Source: Alphaproteobacteria bacterium MarineAlpha9_Bin7
Lineage (GTDB): Bacteria; Pseudomonadota; Alphaproteobacteria; UBA7887
Reading direction: 5' to 3'
NCBI GenBank assembly: GCA_002938115.1
Contig: PTKD01000008.1
Coordinates: forward strand, 1-19,241
Length of the DNA: 19,241 nt
In this document: piece after piece, positions 8,175-14,853 of the stretch
Layout of the letters: each line of letters starts with the position of its first letter
How positions within the stretch are numbered: the stretch's first letter is position 1
Notes under the pieces: generated by a model
The model's database searches: none
The model's input: the letters and a program-made list of their open reading frames with translations, nothing else
Told to the model about the DNA's origin: nothing
Made by a program: the position numbers and the translations under genes

Positions 8175-8522
8175 CTACGCTTCTTCGAGCTCAATTCCTT
8201 TGTTCTCGAATAACTCGGCTAACTCACCTGATTCATACATTTCTCGAACAATGTCACTGCCGCCGACAAATTCGCCGCTCACGTAGAGTTGCGGTATCGT
8301 GGGCCACTCGCTGTATTGTTTGATGCCCTCTCGGATCGGAGGTTCGTTTAGTACGTCAACACTCTTAAACTTTACACCCAAATGGGTCAGTACTTGCACG
8401 ACCATCGCTGAAAATCCGCACTGAGGAAAAATTGGTGTACCCTTCATGAACAGTACCACTGGGTGATCGTTGATCTCCTGTTCAATACGCTCCACGGCTC
8501 CATTGTCTTGTTTCGTTTCCAT
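8175..8522 (-). CDS. grxD: Monothiol glutaredoxin, Grx4 type (CGFS)
   Basis: A 115-residue CGFS-type glutaredoxin that carries and delivers [2Fe-2S] clusters rather than acting as a disulfide reductase. The active site is CGFS (35-38) in GTPIFPQCGFSAMVVQ. The family WPTIPQLYV segment and GGSDIVREMYESGEL are also present for glutathione binding. The acidic C-terminus (ELEEA) is usual. A strong Shine-Dalgarno AGGAG (plus-strand 8531-8535) lies 8 nt before the ATG. The upstream gene is bolA, 29 nt away, and Grx4 and BolA proteins form a [2Fe-2S]-bridged complex involved in iron sensing and trafficking. It is the last gene of the purine operon and ends at the shared terminator. Confidence 0.97.
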   Translation of the reverse strand: METKQDNGAVERIEQEINDHPVVLFMKGTPIFPQCGFSAMVVQVLTHLGVKFKSVDVLNEPPIREGIKQYSEWPTIPQLYVSGEFVGGSDIVREMYESGELAELFENKGIELEEA

Positions 8523-8551
8523 ATGACACGCTCCTGTTTCGGGCCCGCTTA

Positions 8552-8791
8552 TTACGAATCCTCTGGGACTGAGGTTTGAAGTGCTAGCGCGTGCAACTGC
8601 CCACCCATTGCTCCCTTGAGAGCTTGATACACCAATTGGTGCTGTTGTACACGGCTTTTCCCTTTAAAAGATTGTGAGGTCACGTAGGCAGCGTAATGAT
8701 CACCATCTCCTCGCAGGTCCTCGATACGGACTTGCGCATCCGGTATTGCTTCCCGAATCAGATGTTCAATCTCCGCTGCGTCCATGGACAT
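8552..8791 (-). CDS. bolA: BolA family protein
   Basis: A 79-residue BolA/IbaG-type protein, the partner of CGFS glutaredoxins in [2Fe-2S] cluster binding and iron homeostasis. Family features are the GDGDHYAAYVTSQSFKGKSRVQQHQLVYQAL core and the C-terminal LHALALQT, whose His is a candidate cluster ligand. The start at 8791 is supported by GAAGGGA several bases upstream; ATG at 8785 (Met3) is the alternative. Part of that ribosome site (GGGA) can pair with an upstream TCCC across a 3-nt loop, a small hairpin that might moderate initiation. The gene sits 27 nt after purL and directly before grxD, the usual alphaproteobacterial arrangement. Confidence 0.94.
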   Translation of the reverse strand: MSMDAAEIEHLIREAIPDAQVRIEDLRGDGDHYAAYVTSQSFKGKSRVQQHQLVYQALKGAMGGQLHALALQTSVPEDS

Positions 8792-8818
8792 AAGTCATTC
8801 CCTTCGGGAGATCATAAG

Positions 8819-10990
8819 TCAATCAGTTGCAGTATAGGATGCAAACCAACGCTCATGCATACGAGTTAATTCAGATACCGATATGGCATCGGTCGAGTTA
8901 AGAGTCAACGTATCACCGCCAACGACACCTATGACCTTGGCTGGTACTTTGGCTGTACGTGCCTCCTGTAGGATCTGGGCAAGAGATGTAGAGGTGGTTG
9001 AGACTAGATAACGTCCTTGATCCTCTCCGAATAGCTCGGACGCTTCGTTCCCAAGATCGAGATCTACCCCTCGTTGACCTGCAAGGCACATTTCGGCAAC
9101 GGCAGTGAGGAGCCCTCCGTCGGAAATATCGTGGCATGCCGTGACAATTCCGGAGGTGATAAGGGCGCGTACTAAATCACCATTCCGGCGTTCAACCTCA
9201 AGGTTGATCGGAGGTGGAAAGCCTGCATCCATTCCGAGCAAGTGCCTAGAGTAAAGTGATTGTCCTAAGTGGAAGGATCGCTCACCAAGCAGTAGTAGGT
9301 GTTCACATTTCGGGCCGAGAGCTAAAGTTACTGCGTGGCGCCAGTCTTCAAGTAAACCAACTCCACCAATCTGCGGGGTAGGCGGGATATTGGATTCTTC
9401 AGTCTCATTGTAAAACGAAACATTTCCAGAAACGACCGGGAAATCTAGCTCGCTACAAGCTTCCGATATTCCTTCAATCGCCCGAACGAACTGGCCCATT
9501 ACTTCGGCTTTCTCAGGGTTTCCGAAGTTAAGACAATCTGTGATCGCTAATGGGCGCGCACCCACCGCCGTTAAATTGCGCCAACATTCTACAACAGCCT
9601 GCGCCCCCCCTTGGTTTGGGTCCGCCTCGCAGTAACGTGGCGTGCAGTCCGCACTAATTGCCACCGCTTTCTGGGTTCCATGAATCCTGACTACGGCCGC
9701 ATCCGCACCAGGACCAACTACAGTATCGGCCATAACTGTGTGATCATATTGTTCCCAAATCCATTTTCGCGAACAAAGGTCCGGACTTGCCAAGAGAGAG
9801 CACAGCACCTCGATTGGCGCGGCCTTTGGAATCGGAGGTAACGTTGGGGGGGCGGGTGGTTCGGACCATGGACGCTGGTAGTCGAGGCCTTCCGCCAGTG
9901 GCTTAACGGGCACATCCGCGACGACTTTTCCTTTGCTTCTTAAAAGCATACGCCCGGTATTTGTGACCCGTCCGATGACAGAAAAATTTAACTCCCATTT
10001 ATCGAACACTTTTCGGGCCTGATCCTCTGCTCCGGGTCGCAATACCATTAACATTCGCTCTTGGCTTTCCGAAAGCATCAGCTCGTGGGGTCTCATGCCC
10101 TTCTCTCTGCAAGGTACTTCGTCAAGATCGAGTTCGATACCACCTTCTCCCTTCGCAGCCATTTCGATTGCTGAGGAAGTTAGGCCGGCTGCGCCCATAT
10201 CCTGGATTCCTGTGATCGCATTGGTCGCCATTAATTCTAAACAGGCTTCGAGTAATAATTTTTCGGTAAACGGGTCCCCAACCTGCACAGTAGGGCGTTT
10301 TTCGTCCGACTTTGCATCGAAGGACGCCGAAGCCATCGTTGCGCCATGGATGCCGTCGCGCCCCGTCTTGGATCCGACATAGACAACTGGGCTGGCGACA
10401 CCGCTTGCTTTTGCGTAGAAAATCCTGGTCGAATCCGTTATTCCAACTGTCATAGCATTGACCAAAATGTTGCCGTTATAACGAGCGTCGAAAGTGCACT
10501 CGCCAGCGACCGTTGGAACCCCGATGCAATTTCCATAGCCCCCAATTCCTGCTATTACACCCTCAAGTAAATATCGAGTTCTGGGGTGGTTTGGATCACC
10601 AAATCGTAGGGAATTGAGTGAAGCAAAAGGACGAGCGCCCATTGTAAAAATGTCGCGCAGAATACCACCTACGCCAGTTGCAGCGCCTTGGTAGGGTTCT
10701 ATGTAGGAAGGGTGGTTGTGGCTCTCCATTTTAAACACTAGGGCTTGTCTGTCTCCAATGTCGACTACTCCAGCGTTCTCGCCTGGTCCACAAATCACCC
10801 ACGGAGCAGTCGTGGGCAAGGTTTTAAGCCAGCGCCGTGATGACTTGTAAGAGCAGTGCTCACTCCACATGGCAGAGAACACACTGAGTTCCGTGAAGTT
10901 GGGAGGACGGCCCAGTAATTGGTGTACGCGCTCGAATTCATCGGTTGTTAGGCCCATCTCGGCAGCCACGTCAGATGAGATCTCGGTCAT
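8819..10990 (-). CDS. purL: Phosphoribosylformylglycinamidine synthase subunit PurL (small form)
   Basis: A 723-residue synthetase subunit of the FGAM synthase complex (PurS-PurL-PurQ), which turns FGAR into FGAM with ATP and ammonia supplied by PurQ. Visible family features are the SEHCSYK segment (43-49, with catalytic-site H45), MESHNHP (88-94), the glycine-rich GAATGVGG (102-109), and a second AIRS-like half, the internally duplicated fold of the family. Its length matches the roughly 740-residue stand-alone form and not the 1,300-residue fused enzyme of gammaproteobacteria. The start codon overlaps the purQ stop by 4 nt (ATGA), so translation is probably coupled; no independent Shine-Dalgarno sequence is evident. 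bolA follows 27 nt downstream. Confidence 0.98.
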   Translation of the reverse strand: MTEISSDVAAEMGLTTDEFERVHQLLGRPPNFTELSVFSAMWSEHCSYKSSRRWLKTLPTTAPWVICGPGENAGVVDIGDRQALVFKMESHNHPSYIEPYQGAATGVGGILRDIFTMGARPFASLNSLRFGDPNHPRTRYLLEGVIAGIGGYGNCIGVPTVAGECTFDARYNGNILVNAMTVGITDSTRIFYAKASGVASPVVYVGSKTGRDGIHGATMASASFDAKSDEKRPTVQVGDPFTEKLLLEACLELMATNAITGIQDMGAAGLTSSAIEMAAKGEGGIELDLDEVPCREKGMRPHELMLSESQERMLMVLRPGAEDQARKVFDKWELNFSVIGRVTNTGRMLLRSKGKVVADVPVKPLAEGLDYQRPWSEPPAPPTLPPIPKAAPIEVLCSLLASPDLCSRKWIWEQYDHTVMADTVVGPGADAAVVRIHGTQKAVAISADCTPRYCEADPNQGGAQAVVECWRNLTAVGARPLAITDCLNFGNPEKAEVMGQFVRAIEGISEACSELDFPVVSGNVSFYNETEESNIPPTPQIGGVGLLEDWRHAVTLALGPKCEHLLLLGERSFHLGQSLYSRHLLGMDAGFPPPINLEVERRNGDLVRALITSGIVTACHDISDGGLLTAVAEMCLAGQRGVDLDLGNEASELFGEDQGRYLVSTTSTSLAQILQEARTAKVPAKVIGVVGGDTLTLNSTDAISVSELTRMHERWFASYTATD

Positions 10991-11676
10991 GATAAATGCC
11001 GAACTAAAGATTCAAACAATTGCTGTCCATCGGTAGAAATATGTGCTGGATCCGCCGCCCGTTCAGGATGTGGCATCATCCCAAGAACGCGACGGGAGCT
11101 GTCGAGTATTCCGGCAATTGATTCAACAGATCCGTTCGGTGAACCTCCTTCAGAAATTACACCATCTTTTGTGCAATAACGGAAGACAACCCTATCTTCT
11201 GCCTCAAGTTTCGCCACGGTATCTGTGCTGGCGAAGTAATTTCCTTCGTTGTGGGCGATAGGCATGGCAACGACGCCTTTAAGGGCGAATTCTGCAGTAA
11301 AAAGCGAGTCTTTTGTTTCAACCTTGAGATTTACCACTCTACAAAGAAATTTGAGATATTTGTTGCGCATTAGAGTGCCAGGCAGCAGTCCTCGTTCTGT
11401 TAACACCTGAAATCCATTGCAGATCCCAAGTACAGCTACACCTTTTGAAGCTGCGGCCACCACGGCATCCATTATCGGTGAATGAGCTGCCATGGCGCCA
11501 GCTCGTAAATAATCGCCGTATGAGAATCCGCCTGGCACGGCGATCAAATCAACGTGTGGAAGCACTCTTTCTCCATGCCAAACCATTTCAACCCTTACTC
11601 CGGAACAGTTTCGCAATGAAACCGCGACGTCTCGGTCGCAATTCGAACCTGGAAAAACGATGACTGCAGCTCTCAT
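10987..11676 (-). CDS. purQ: Phosphoribosylformylglycinamidine synthase subunit PurQ (glutaminase)
   Basis: A 229-residue class I glutamine amidotransferase that hydrolyses glutamine and passes ammonia to PurL. The triad is visible: nucleophile C86 in LGICNGFQ, and H203 and E205 in MMPHPER. The PGGFSYGDYLRAGA segment (48-61) is also typical. The start MRAAVIVFPGSNCDRD matches the family N-terminus. The gene lies 34 nt after purS and its stop overlaps the purL ATG, so the three subunits of one complex are encoded side by side, purS-purQ-purL. Confidence 0.98.
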   Translation of the reverse strand: MRAAVIVFPGSNCDRDVAVSLRNCSGVRVEMVWHGERVLPHVDLIAVPGGFSYGDYLRAGAMAAHSPIMDAVVAAASKGVAVLGICNGFQVLTERGLLPGTLMRNKYLKFLCRVVNLKVETKDSLFTAEFALKGVVAMPIAHNEGNYFASTDTVAKLEAEDRVVFRYCTKDGVISEGGSPNGSVESIAGILDSSRRVLGMMPHPERAADPAHISTDGQQLFESLVRHLS

Positions 11677-11710
11677 ACTGAGTTTGCTAGTCCGGTTAGG
11701 GGGCTACATT

Positions 11711-11953
11711 TCATTCGTCAAGATCAATCGAATAATCTTCGATCACGGTATTGGCTAGCAATTTTTTGCACATTTCTTCGAGTTCGGCGCGCGCTCGCTT
11801 CGGATCTGATTCGCTGAGTTGGAACTCTAGGACTTTTCCCTGCCTGATTTCTTCAACTCCCCGGAATCCCAGCCTGGTCAACGCCTGCTCAGTCGCTTTT
11901 CCCTGGGGGTCCAGCACACCACGCTTTAAAGTTATATAAACTTTTGCCTTCAA
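11711..11953 (-). CDS. purS: Phosphoribosylformylglycinamidine synthase subunit PurS, TTG start
   Basis: The small structural subunit that bridges PurL and PurQ. From a TTG at minus-strand 11953 it has 80 residues, beginning (M)KAKVYITLKRGVLDPQGKA and ending NTVIEDYSIDLDE, the whole of a normal PurS. The same frame is open upstream to an ATG at 12067 (118 residues), but the extra 38 residues have no counterpart in PurS and would overlap purC by more than 100 nt. The TTG lies 7 nt after the purC stop, the usual operon spacing. No ATG or GTG lies between that stop and the conserved region, and no good Shine-Dalgarno sequence is visible, so coupling to purC translation is likely. The family is certain; the start is inferred. 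Confidence 0.9.
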   Translation of the reverse strand: MKAKVYITLKRGVLDPQGKATEQALTRLGFRGVEEIRQGKVLEFQLSESDPKRARAELEEMCKKLLANTVIEDYSIDLDE

Positions 11954-11960
11954 CTTTGGG

Positions 11961-12725
11961 CTATTGGATTGTGTCCGGACCCTGCAAATCACGTGGTCCA
12001 CTTTCCGGAAGAATGCCGAGTCTACGAGCAACTTCCTGATAGGCTTCTTCAACCCGATCGAGGTCACGTCGAAAACGATCCTTGTCTAGTTTTTCATTGG
12101 TTTTGACATCCCAAAGTCGACAATTATCTGGGCTGATTTCATCGGCCAGAACGACACGGACTTCTTCACCTTCATAAAGTCGACCATACTCGAGTTTAAA
12201 ATCGATTAGCTTGATACCTAGGGCAAAGAAAAGACCAGTTAGGAAGTCATTAATTCGAATCGACATCGACAGCATTTCGTCTAGTTCTTGGGGTGTCGCC
12301 CATCCAAATGCCGTGATGTGCTCTTCCAAAACCATTGGGTCTCCCAGTTCGTCAGACTTATAATAGTATTCAACTATAGAGCGGGGCAGCGGTGATCCTT
12401 CGGCAAGGCCAAACCGGTCTGAAAAGGAGCCAGCAGCAACATTTCGAACGACAATCTCAATCGGGATAATCTCGACCTGTTTAACTAATTGTTCGCGCAT
12501 GTTGAGGCGACGGACGAAGTGAGTGGGGATCCCGATCTCGCCAAGACGGGTCATCAGATATTCTGAGATACGGTTATTCAGGACGCCTTTCCCAGTGATG
12601 GTTCCCTGCTTTTTATTATTGAAGGCAGTGGCATCGTCCTTGAAATACTGAACTAAAGTGCCAGGCTCAGGTCCCTCAAATAGGACCTTTGCTTTGCCCT
12701 CGTATATCTGTCTGCGCCGCGACAT
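11961..12725 (-). CDS. purC: Phosphoribosylaminoimidazole-succinocarboxamide synthase (SAICAR synthetase)
   Basis: ATP-dependent ligase that joins CAIR and aspartate to make SAICAR in de novo purine synthesis. From ATG 12725 it has 254 residues, the usual length, beginning MSRRRQIYEGKAKVLFEGPE. Typical segments are FKDDATAFN (28-36), VVRNVAAGS (92-100) and KLIDFKLEYGR (172-182). The frame is open to an ATG at 12770, which would add 15 residues not seen in relatives; an AGAAG sequence just upstream supports the shorter start. It is the first gene of the operon that continues into purS, purQ, purL, bolA and grxD. PurB, which acts on its product, is encoded separately about 2 kb away. Confidence 0.97.
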   Translation of the reverse strand: MSRRRQIYEGKAKVLFEGPEPGTLVQYFKDDATAFNNKKQGTITGKGVLNNRISEYLMTRLGEIGIPTHFVRRLNMREQLVKQVEIIPIEIVVRNVAAGSFSDRFGLAEGSPLPRSIVEYYYKSDELGDPMVLEEHITAFGWATPQELDEMLSMSIRINDFLTGLFFALGIKLIDFKLEYGRLYEGEEVRVVLADEISPDNCRLWDVKTNEKLDKDRFRRDLDRVEEAYQEVARRLGILPESGPRDLQGPDTIQ

Positions 12726-13037
12726 GGGTGCTTCTTTCGCGAGGGTATCCATTGTATAGGTCAAGACCACTATCGCTATGGTTCCAACTACCAGCTACGA
12801 TAGCCCGTTACTACCCCCTATGTGGGCTTCATACAACGGAACGCAAGTAGCTCCAAAGTGGAATCGCTATTTATTTAGGTATCCTTATTTTTCAATATTT
12901 TGGTGAGCCAACAATCCCTTGGTTTTGAGAAAGACCAGCGGATTGTCGGCGCTTGGGACCACGAGACGACAGCACGCGCAACAAATCGGCTGGACGGTTC
13001 ATTACATTTTTGTCGCCACCCTGCCTTGTCCTGGATA
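12726..13037. other. 312-nt intergenic region upstream of purC
   Basis: No gene is supported here. It should hold the promoter of the minus-strand purine operon. The best candidate is an AT-rich patch: minus-strand TTGAAA (plus 12890-12895) and a poor TAAATA (plus 12868-12873) 16 bp apart, which would give a leader of about 135 nt. No recognisable purine riboswitch or PurR-like site was seen. The end of the DUF4399 gene abuts this region without a visible intrinsic terminator. A 71-codon plus-strand frame crossing into the DUF4399 gene looks like chance. Confidence 0.4.
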
Positions 13038-13475
13038 TTATTTTACAGAGATGATGACGCGACCAGAGTGAACAACCGGGTTATGCGGTATGTGGTTGTG
13101 ATCAGCCAGCAATAACTGCAGAGTATGGTTTCCTGGGCCCAACTCCAACGTAACCTCAGTCTGCCCGCCACCAAAGTGTCGATAATTATCGTCGGCGGGA
13201 ACCGGTTCATCAAACGGTGGCAGTGGAGCGTCAATGATCAAGTGGTGATGACCCGTATTGGCCTGTTCCGTGCCTGCTGGTGCCACATCCATGCCCTTTA
13301 TACCAAACTTAATTGTCACCGGTGATGACACTCGTTCTCCATCTTTTGGAGAAATGATATAGACTTTTGCGCCCTCATTTGAGGCGGAGCGATGACCGTC
13401 TGCTAGGGTAGCGGCCGACCCGGCAAATCCGGCGACGGCTAATATGGCTAGAAACATGGTTGTGCGTGTCCACAT
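13038..13475 (-). CDS. Exported DUF4399 protein, histidine-rich
   Basis: A 145-residue protein of the DUF4399 family, whose function is unknown. It has a clear Sec signal peptide (basic WTR, then hydrophobic residues 7-20, with likely cleavage near the Ala-rich AATLADG), so the mature protein of about 120 residues is probably periplasmic. The family core is present: SPKDGERVSSPVTIKFGIKG, NTGHHHLIID (73-82), HFGGGQTEVTL (100-110) and LLLADHNHIPHNP (121-133). Nine histidines in the mature part (including H76-H78, H126, H128 and H131) suggest metal binding, but this is inference. An Ig-like beta fold is plausible from the alternating pattern. A strong AGGAGA (plus 13481-13486) precedes the ATG by 5 nt. 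It appears to be a single gene. Confidence 0.88.
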   Translation of the reverse strand: MWTRTTMFLAILAVAGFAGSAATLADGHRSASNEGAKVYIISPKDGERVSSPVTIKFGIKGMDVAPAGTEQANTGHHHLIIDAPLPPFDEPVPADDNYRHFGGGQTEVTLELGPGNHTLQLLLADHNHIPHNPVVHSGRVIISVK

Positions 13476-13561
13476 GTTGTTCTCCTGTTTTGCGGTGTCC
13501 TTATTATGTCCGCATTATCACAATCTCTGAGTGAAGCGTCCAGAACCCAATGACTCGGCAA

Positions 13562-14353
13562 TTAAACGGCAGCTTTTCTGTCTGTAGTCCCCGGTTTAAG
13601 CGGGATTGGCCAGTAATCCTCTGAATCTGGATGGCACGATGCGAAATTCCATATCGGGGATTTATCTTTTTCTGCCGCAGCCGGTAATGCGATCAGCGAG
13701 CTGGATGAGGTGCCAAAACCAAAGTCTGTGACTATATTCATCGATTCGGTCGGCCCATCTTTACTATCGTGGAAGCGACTAGCCAGCAGGTCCTTCCAAC
13801 CTGACCAATTATTGGTATTGGGATCGGGTTCAGCAGATTGGCAAAAGCGAGGTAGAAAGTTGCGGATGCGAGGTGAGGTCTCATCGTTTAGATCATGGGC
13901 TGTCAGCATTGATATGCCCGCTGAAACTGCTCGCACCTCTATCGCGTTAACCTTTTGGTCATCACGGTGCGCAATCCAAAAAGCATCGCGATTGTCTGCA
14001 ACCAGTAGGTTGAACGGGCGATAGGAGCGGCCGTCTATCCCGGCAAGAGCTTCGACAGCGAGGCTAGCATCAGCATGTTCGAGCGCTTCGAGTACCAATT
14101 CGCCCCTTGTGCGTTTTCTTTTTTCTGGACCTAAGGCACCGGTTCGGTTTAATACGCCACAGATTACACCATGGTCATTAAGTCCAAGCCAGCTACCGCC
14201 GGCTTTTCGGTCGAAACCTCCTGTGGTGGCAGGGCGATCAGGCCAATGTCGGGCTGGTGCTTCCCAGGCGCGAGCCAGCATTTCGTCGCGATTGGCTGCG
14301 ACCAAAAGCGGCCAAGGATGGTTTGGTCGGCGTAATATTACCAAAGTACACAT
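13562..14353 (-). CDS. NRDE / TANGO2 family protein
   Basis: A 263-residue member of the NRDE family, named for the conserved Asn-Arg-Asp-Glu seen here in LVAANRDEM, and homologous to eukaryotic TANGO2. The bacterial role is not settled; links to haem handling and Ntn-hydrolase-like activity have been proposed for the family. The start at ATG 14353 (MCTLVILRRPNHPWP) is chosen because the family begins Met-Cys, and removal of Met would expose Cys2 as a potential N-terminal nucleophile. The frame is open to ATG 14389, but the extra 12 residues would bury that Cys. GGSWLGLNDHGVICGVLNR and RPFNLLVAD are other conserved parts. It is probably transcribed alone, divergently from the zeta gene, with DUF4399 86 nt downstream on the same strand. 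Confidence 0.88.
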   Translation of the reverse strand: MCTLVILRRPNHPWPLLVAANRDEMLARAWEAPARHWPDRPATTGGFDRKAGGSWLGLNDHGVICGVLNRTGALGPEKRKRTRGELVLEALEHADASLAVEALAGIDGRSYRPFNLLVADNRDAFWIAHRDDQKVNAIEVRAVSAGISMLTAHDLNDETSPRIRNFLPRFCQSAEPDPNTNNWSGWKDLLASRFHDSKDGPTESMNIVTDFGFGTSSSSLIALPAAAEKDKSPIWNFASCHPDSEDYWPIPLKPGTTDRKAAV

Positions 14354-14462
14354 GAAGTGCAGTGTTCCATTTCTAAATCGAGTTGTCATTAAACGTTAGA
14401 ATTATCGTTATTGGGACGTGGTATCATCTCCCTAGCTGTTACATGATGGTACCGTTTTGCTC

Positions 14463-14492
14463 GAGCACCAAAAGGTGTTCTAAACGAGGAGG
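14463..14492 (+). promoter_or_regulatory. Stem-loop and strong ribosome site ahead of the zeta gene
   Basis: GAGCACC (14463-14469) and GGTGTTC (14474-14480) can form a 7-bp stem (one G-U pair) closed by an AAAA loop. Five nucleotides later comes GAGGAGG (14486-14492), a near-perfect Shine-Dalgarno sequence 4 nt before the ATG at 14497. There is no T run and a gene starts immediately after, so this is not a terminator. It could protect the mRNA 5' end or tune translation. Confidence 0.45.
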
Positions 14493-14496
14493 CCAT

Positions 14497-14817
14497 ATGG
14501 CTATTTTAGGAGATCGGGAACGTGATTTTGAAAAACGCTTCCAACACGATGAGGAGCTCCGTTTTAAAGCGAATGCGCGGAGAAATAAAATGTTGGGTCT
14601 GTGGGCAGCTGACAAACTAGGTTTATCAGGTGCGGAAGCAGAGGCCTATGCAAAAGAAGTAGTTATCTCGGATTTTGAAGAACCTGGAGACGACGACGTG
14701 TTACGCAAAGTATCTTCAGATTTTGAGGCAAAGGGGATTGCGATTGATGCCGCTAAAGTTAGGCACGAAATGGAGCGACTGATGCCAATTGCCAAGCAGG
14801 AAATAATGAGCGGCTGA
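14497..14817 (+). CDS. DUF1476 protein, F1Fo-ATPase inhibitor zeta subunit
   Basis: A 106-residue DUF1476 protein. In Paracoccus denitrificans this family is the zeta subunit, a natural inhibitor of the F1Fo-ATPase that blocks ATP hydrolysis with its N-terminal segment. The sequence follows the family closely: MAILGDRERDFEKRFQHDEE at the N-terminus, then FKANARRNKMLGLWAADKLGL and a helical, charged C-terminal half. The start at 14497 is set by the strong GAGGAGG; the frame is open further upstream (to 14383), but that part overlaps the divergent NRDE gene and is not conserved. No ATP synthase gene is in the window, which is usual, since this gene commonly lies by purine genes in alphaproteobacteria. 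It converges on purB with only 36 nt between stops and no visible terminator. Confidence 0.93.
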   Translation: MAILGDRERDFEKRFQHDEELRFKANARRNKMLGLWAADKLGLSGAEAEAYAKEVVISDFEEPGDDDVLRKVSSDFEAKGIAIDAAKVRHEMERLMPIAKQEIMSG

Positions 14818-14853
14818 AATGGCTCGTTTTGGTGGAGTGATTCAGCAATTTAA

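Noticed and set aside
12900..13115. 71-codon plus-strand frame in the purC/DUF4399 intergenic region.
   Set aside because: Overlaps the 3' end of DUF4399 and shows no Shine-Dalgarno sequence or familiar motif.
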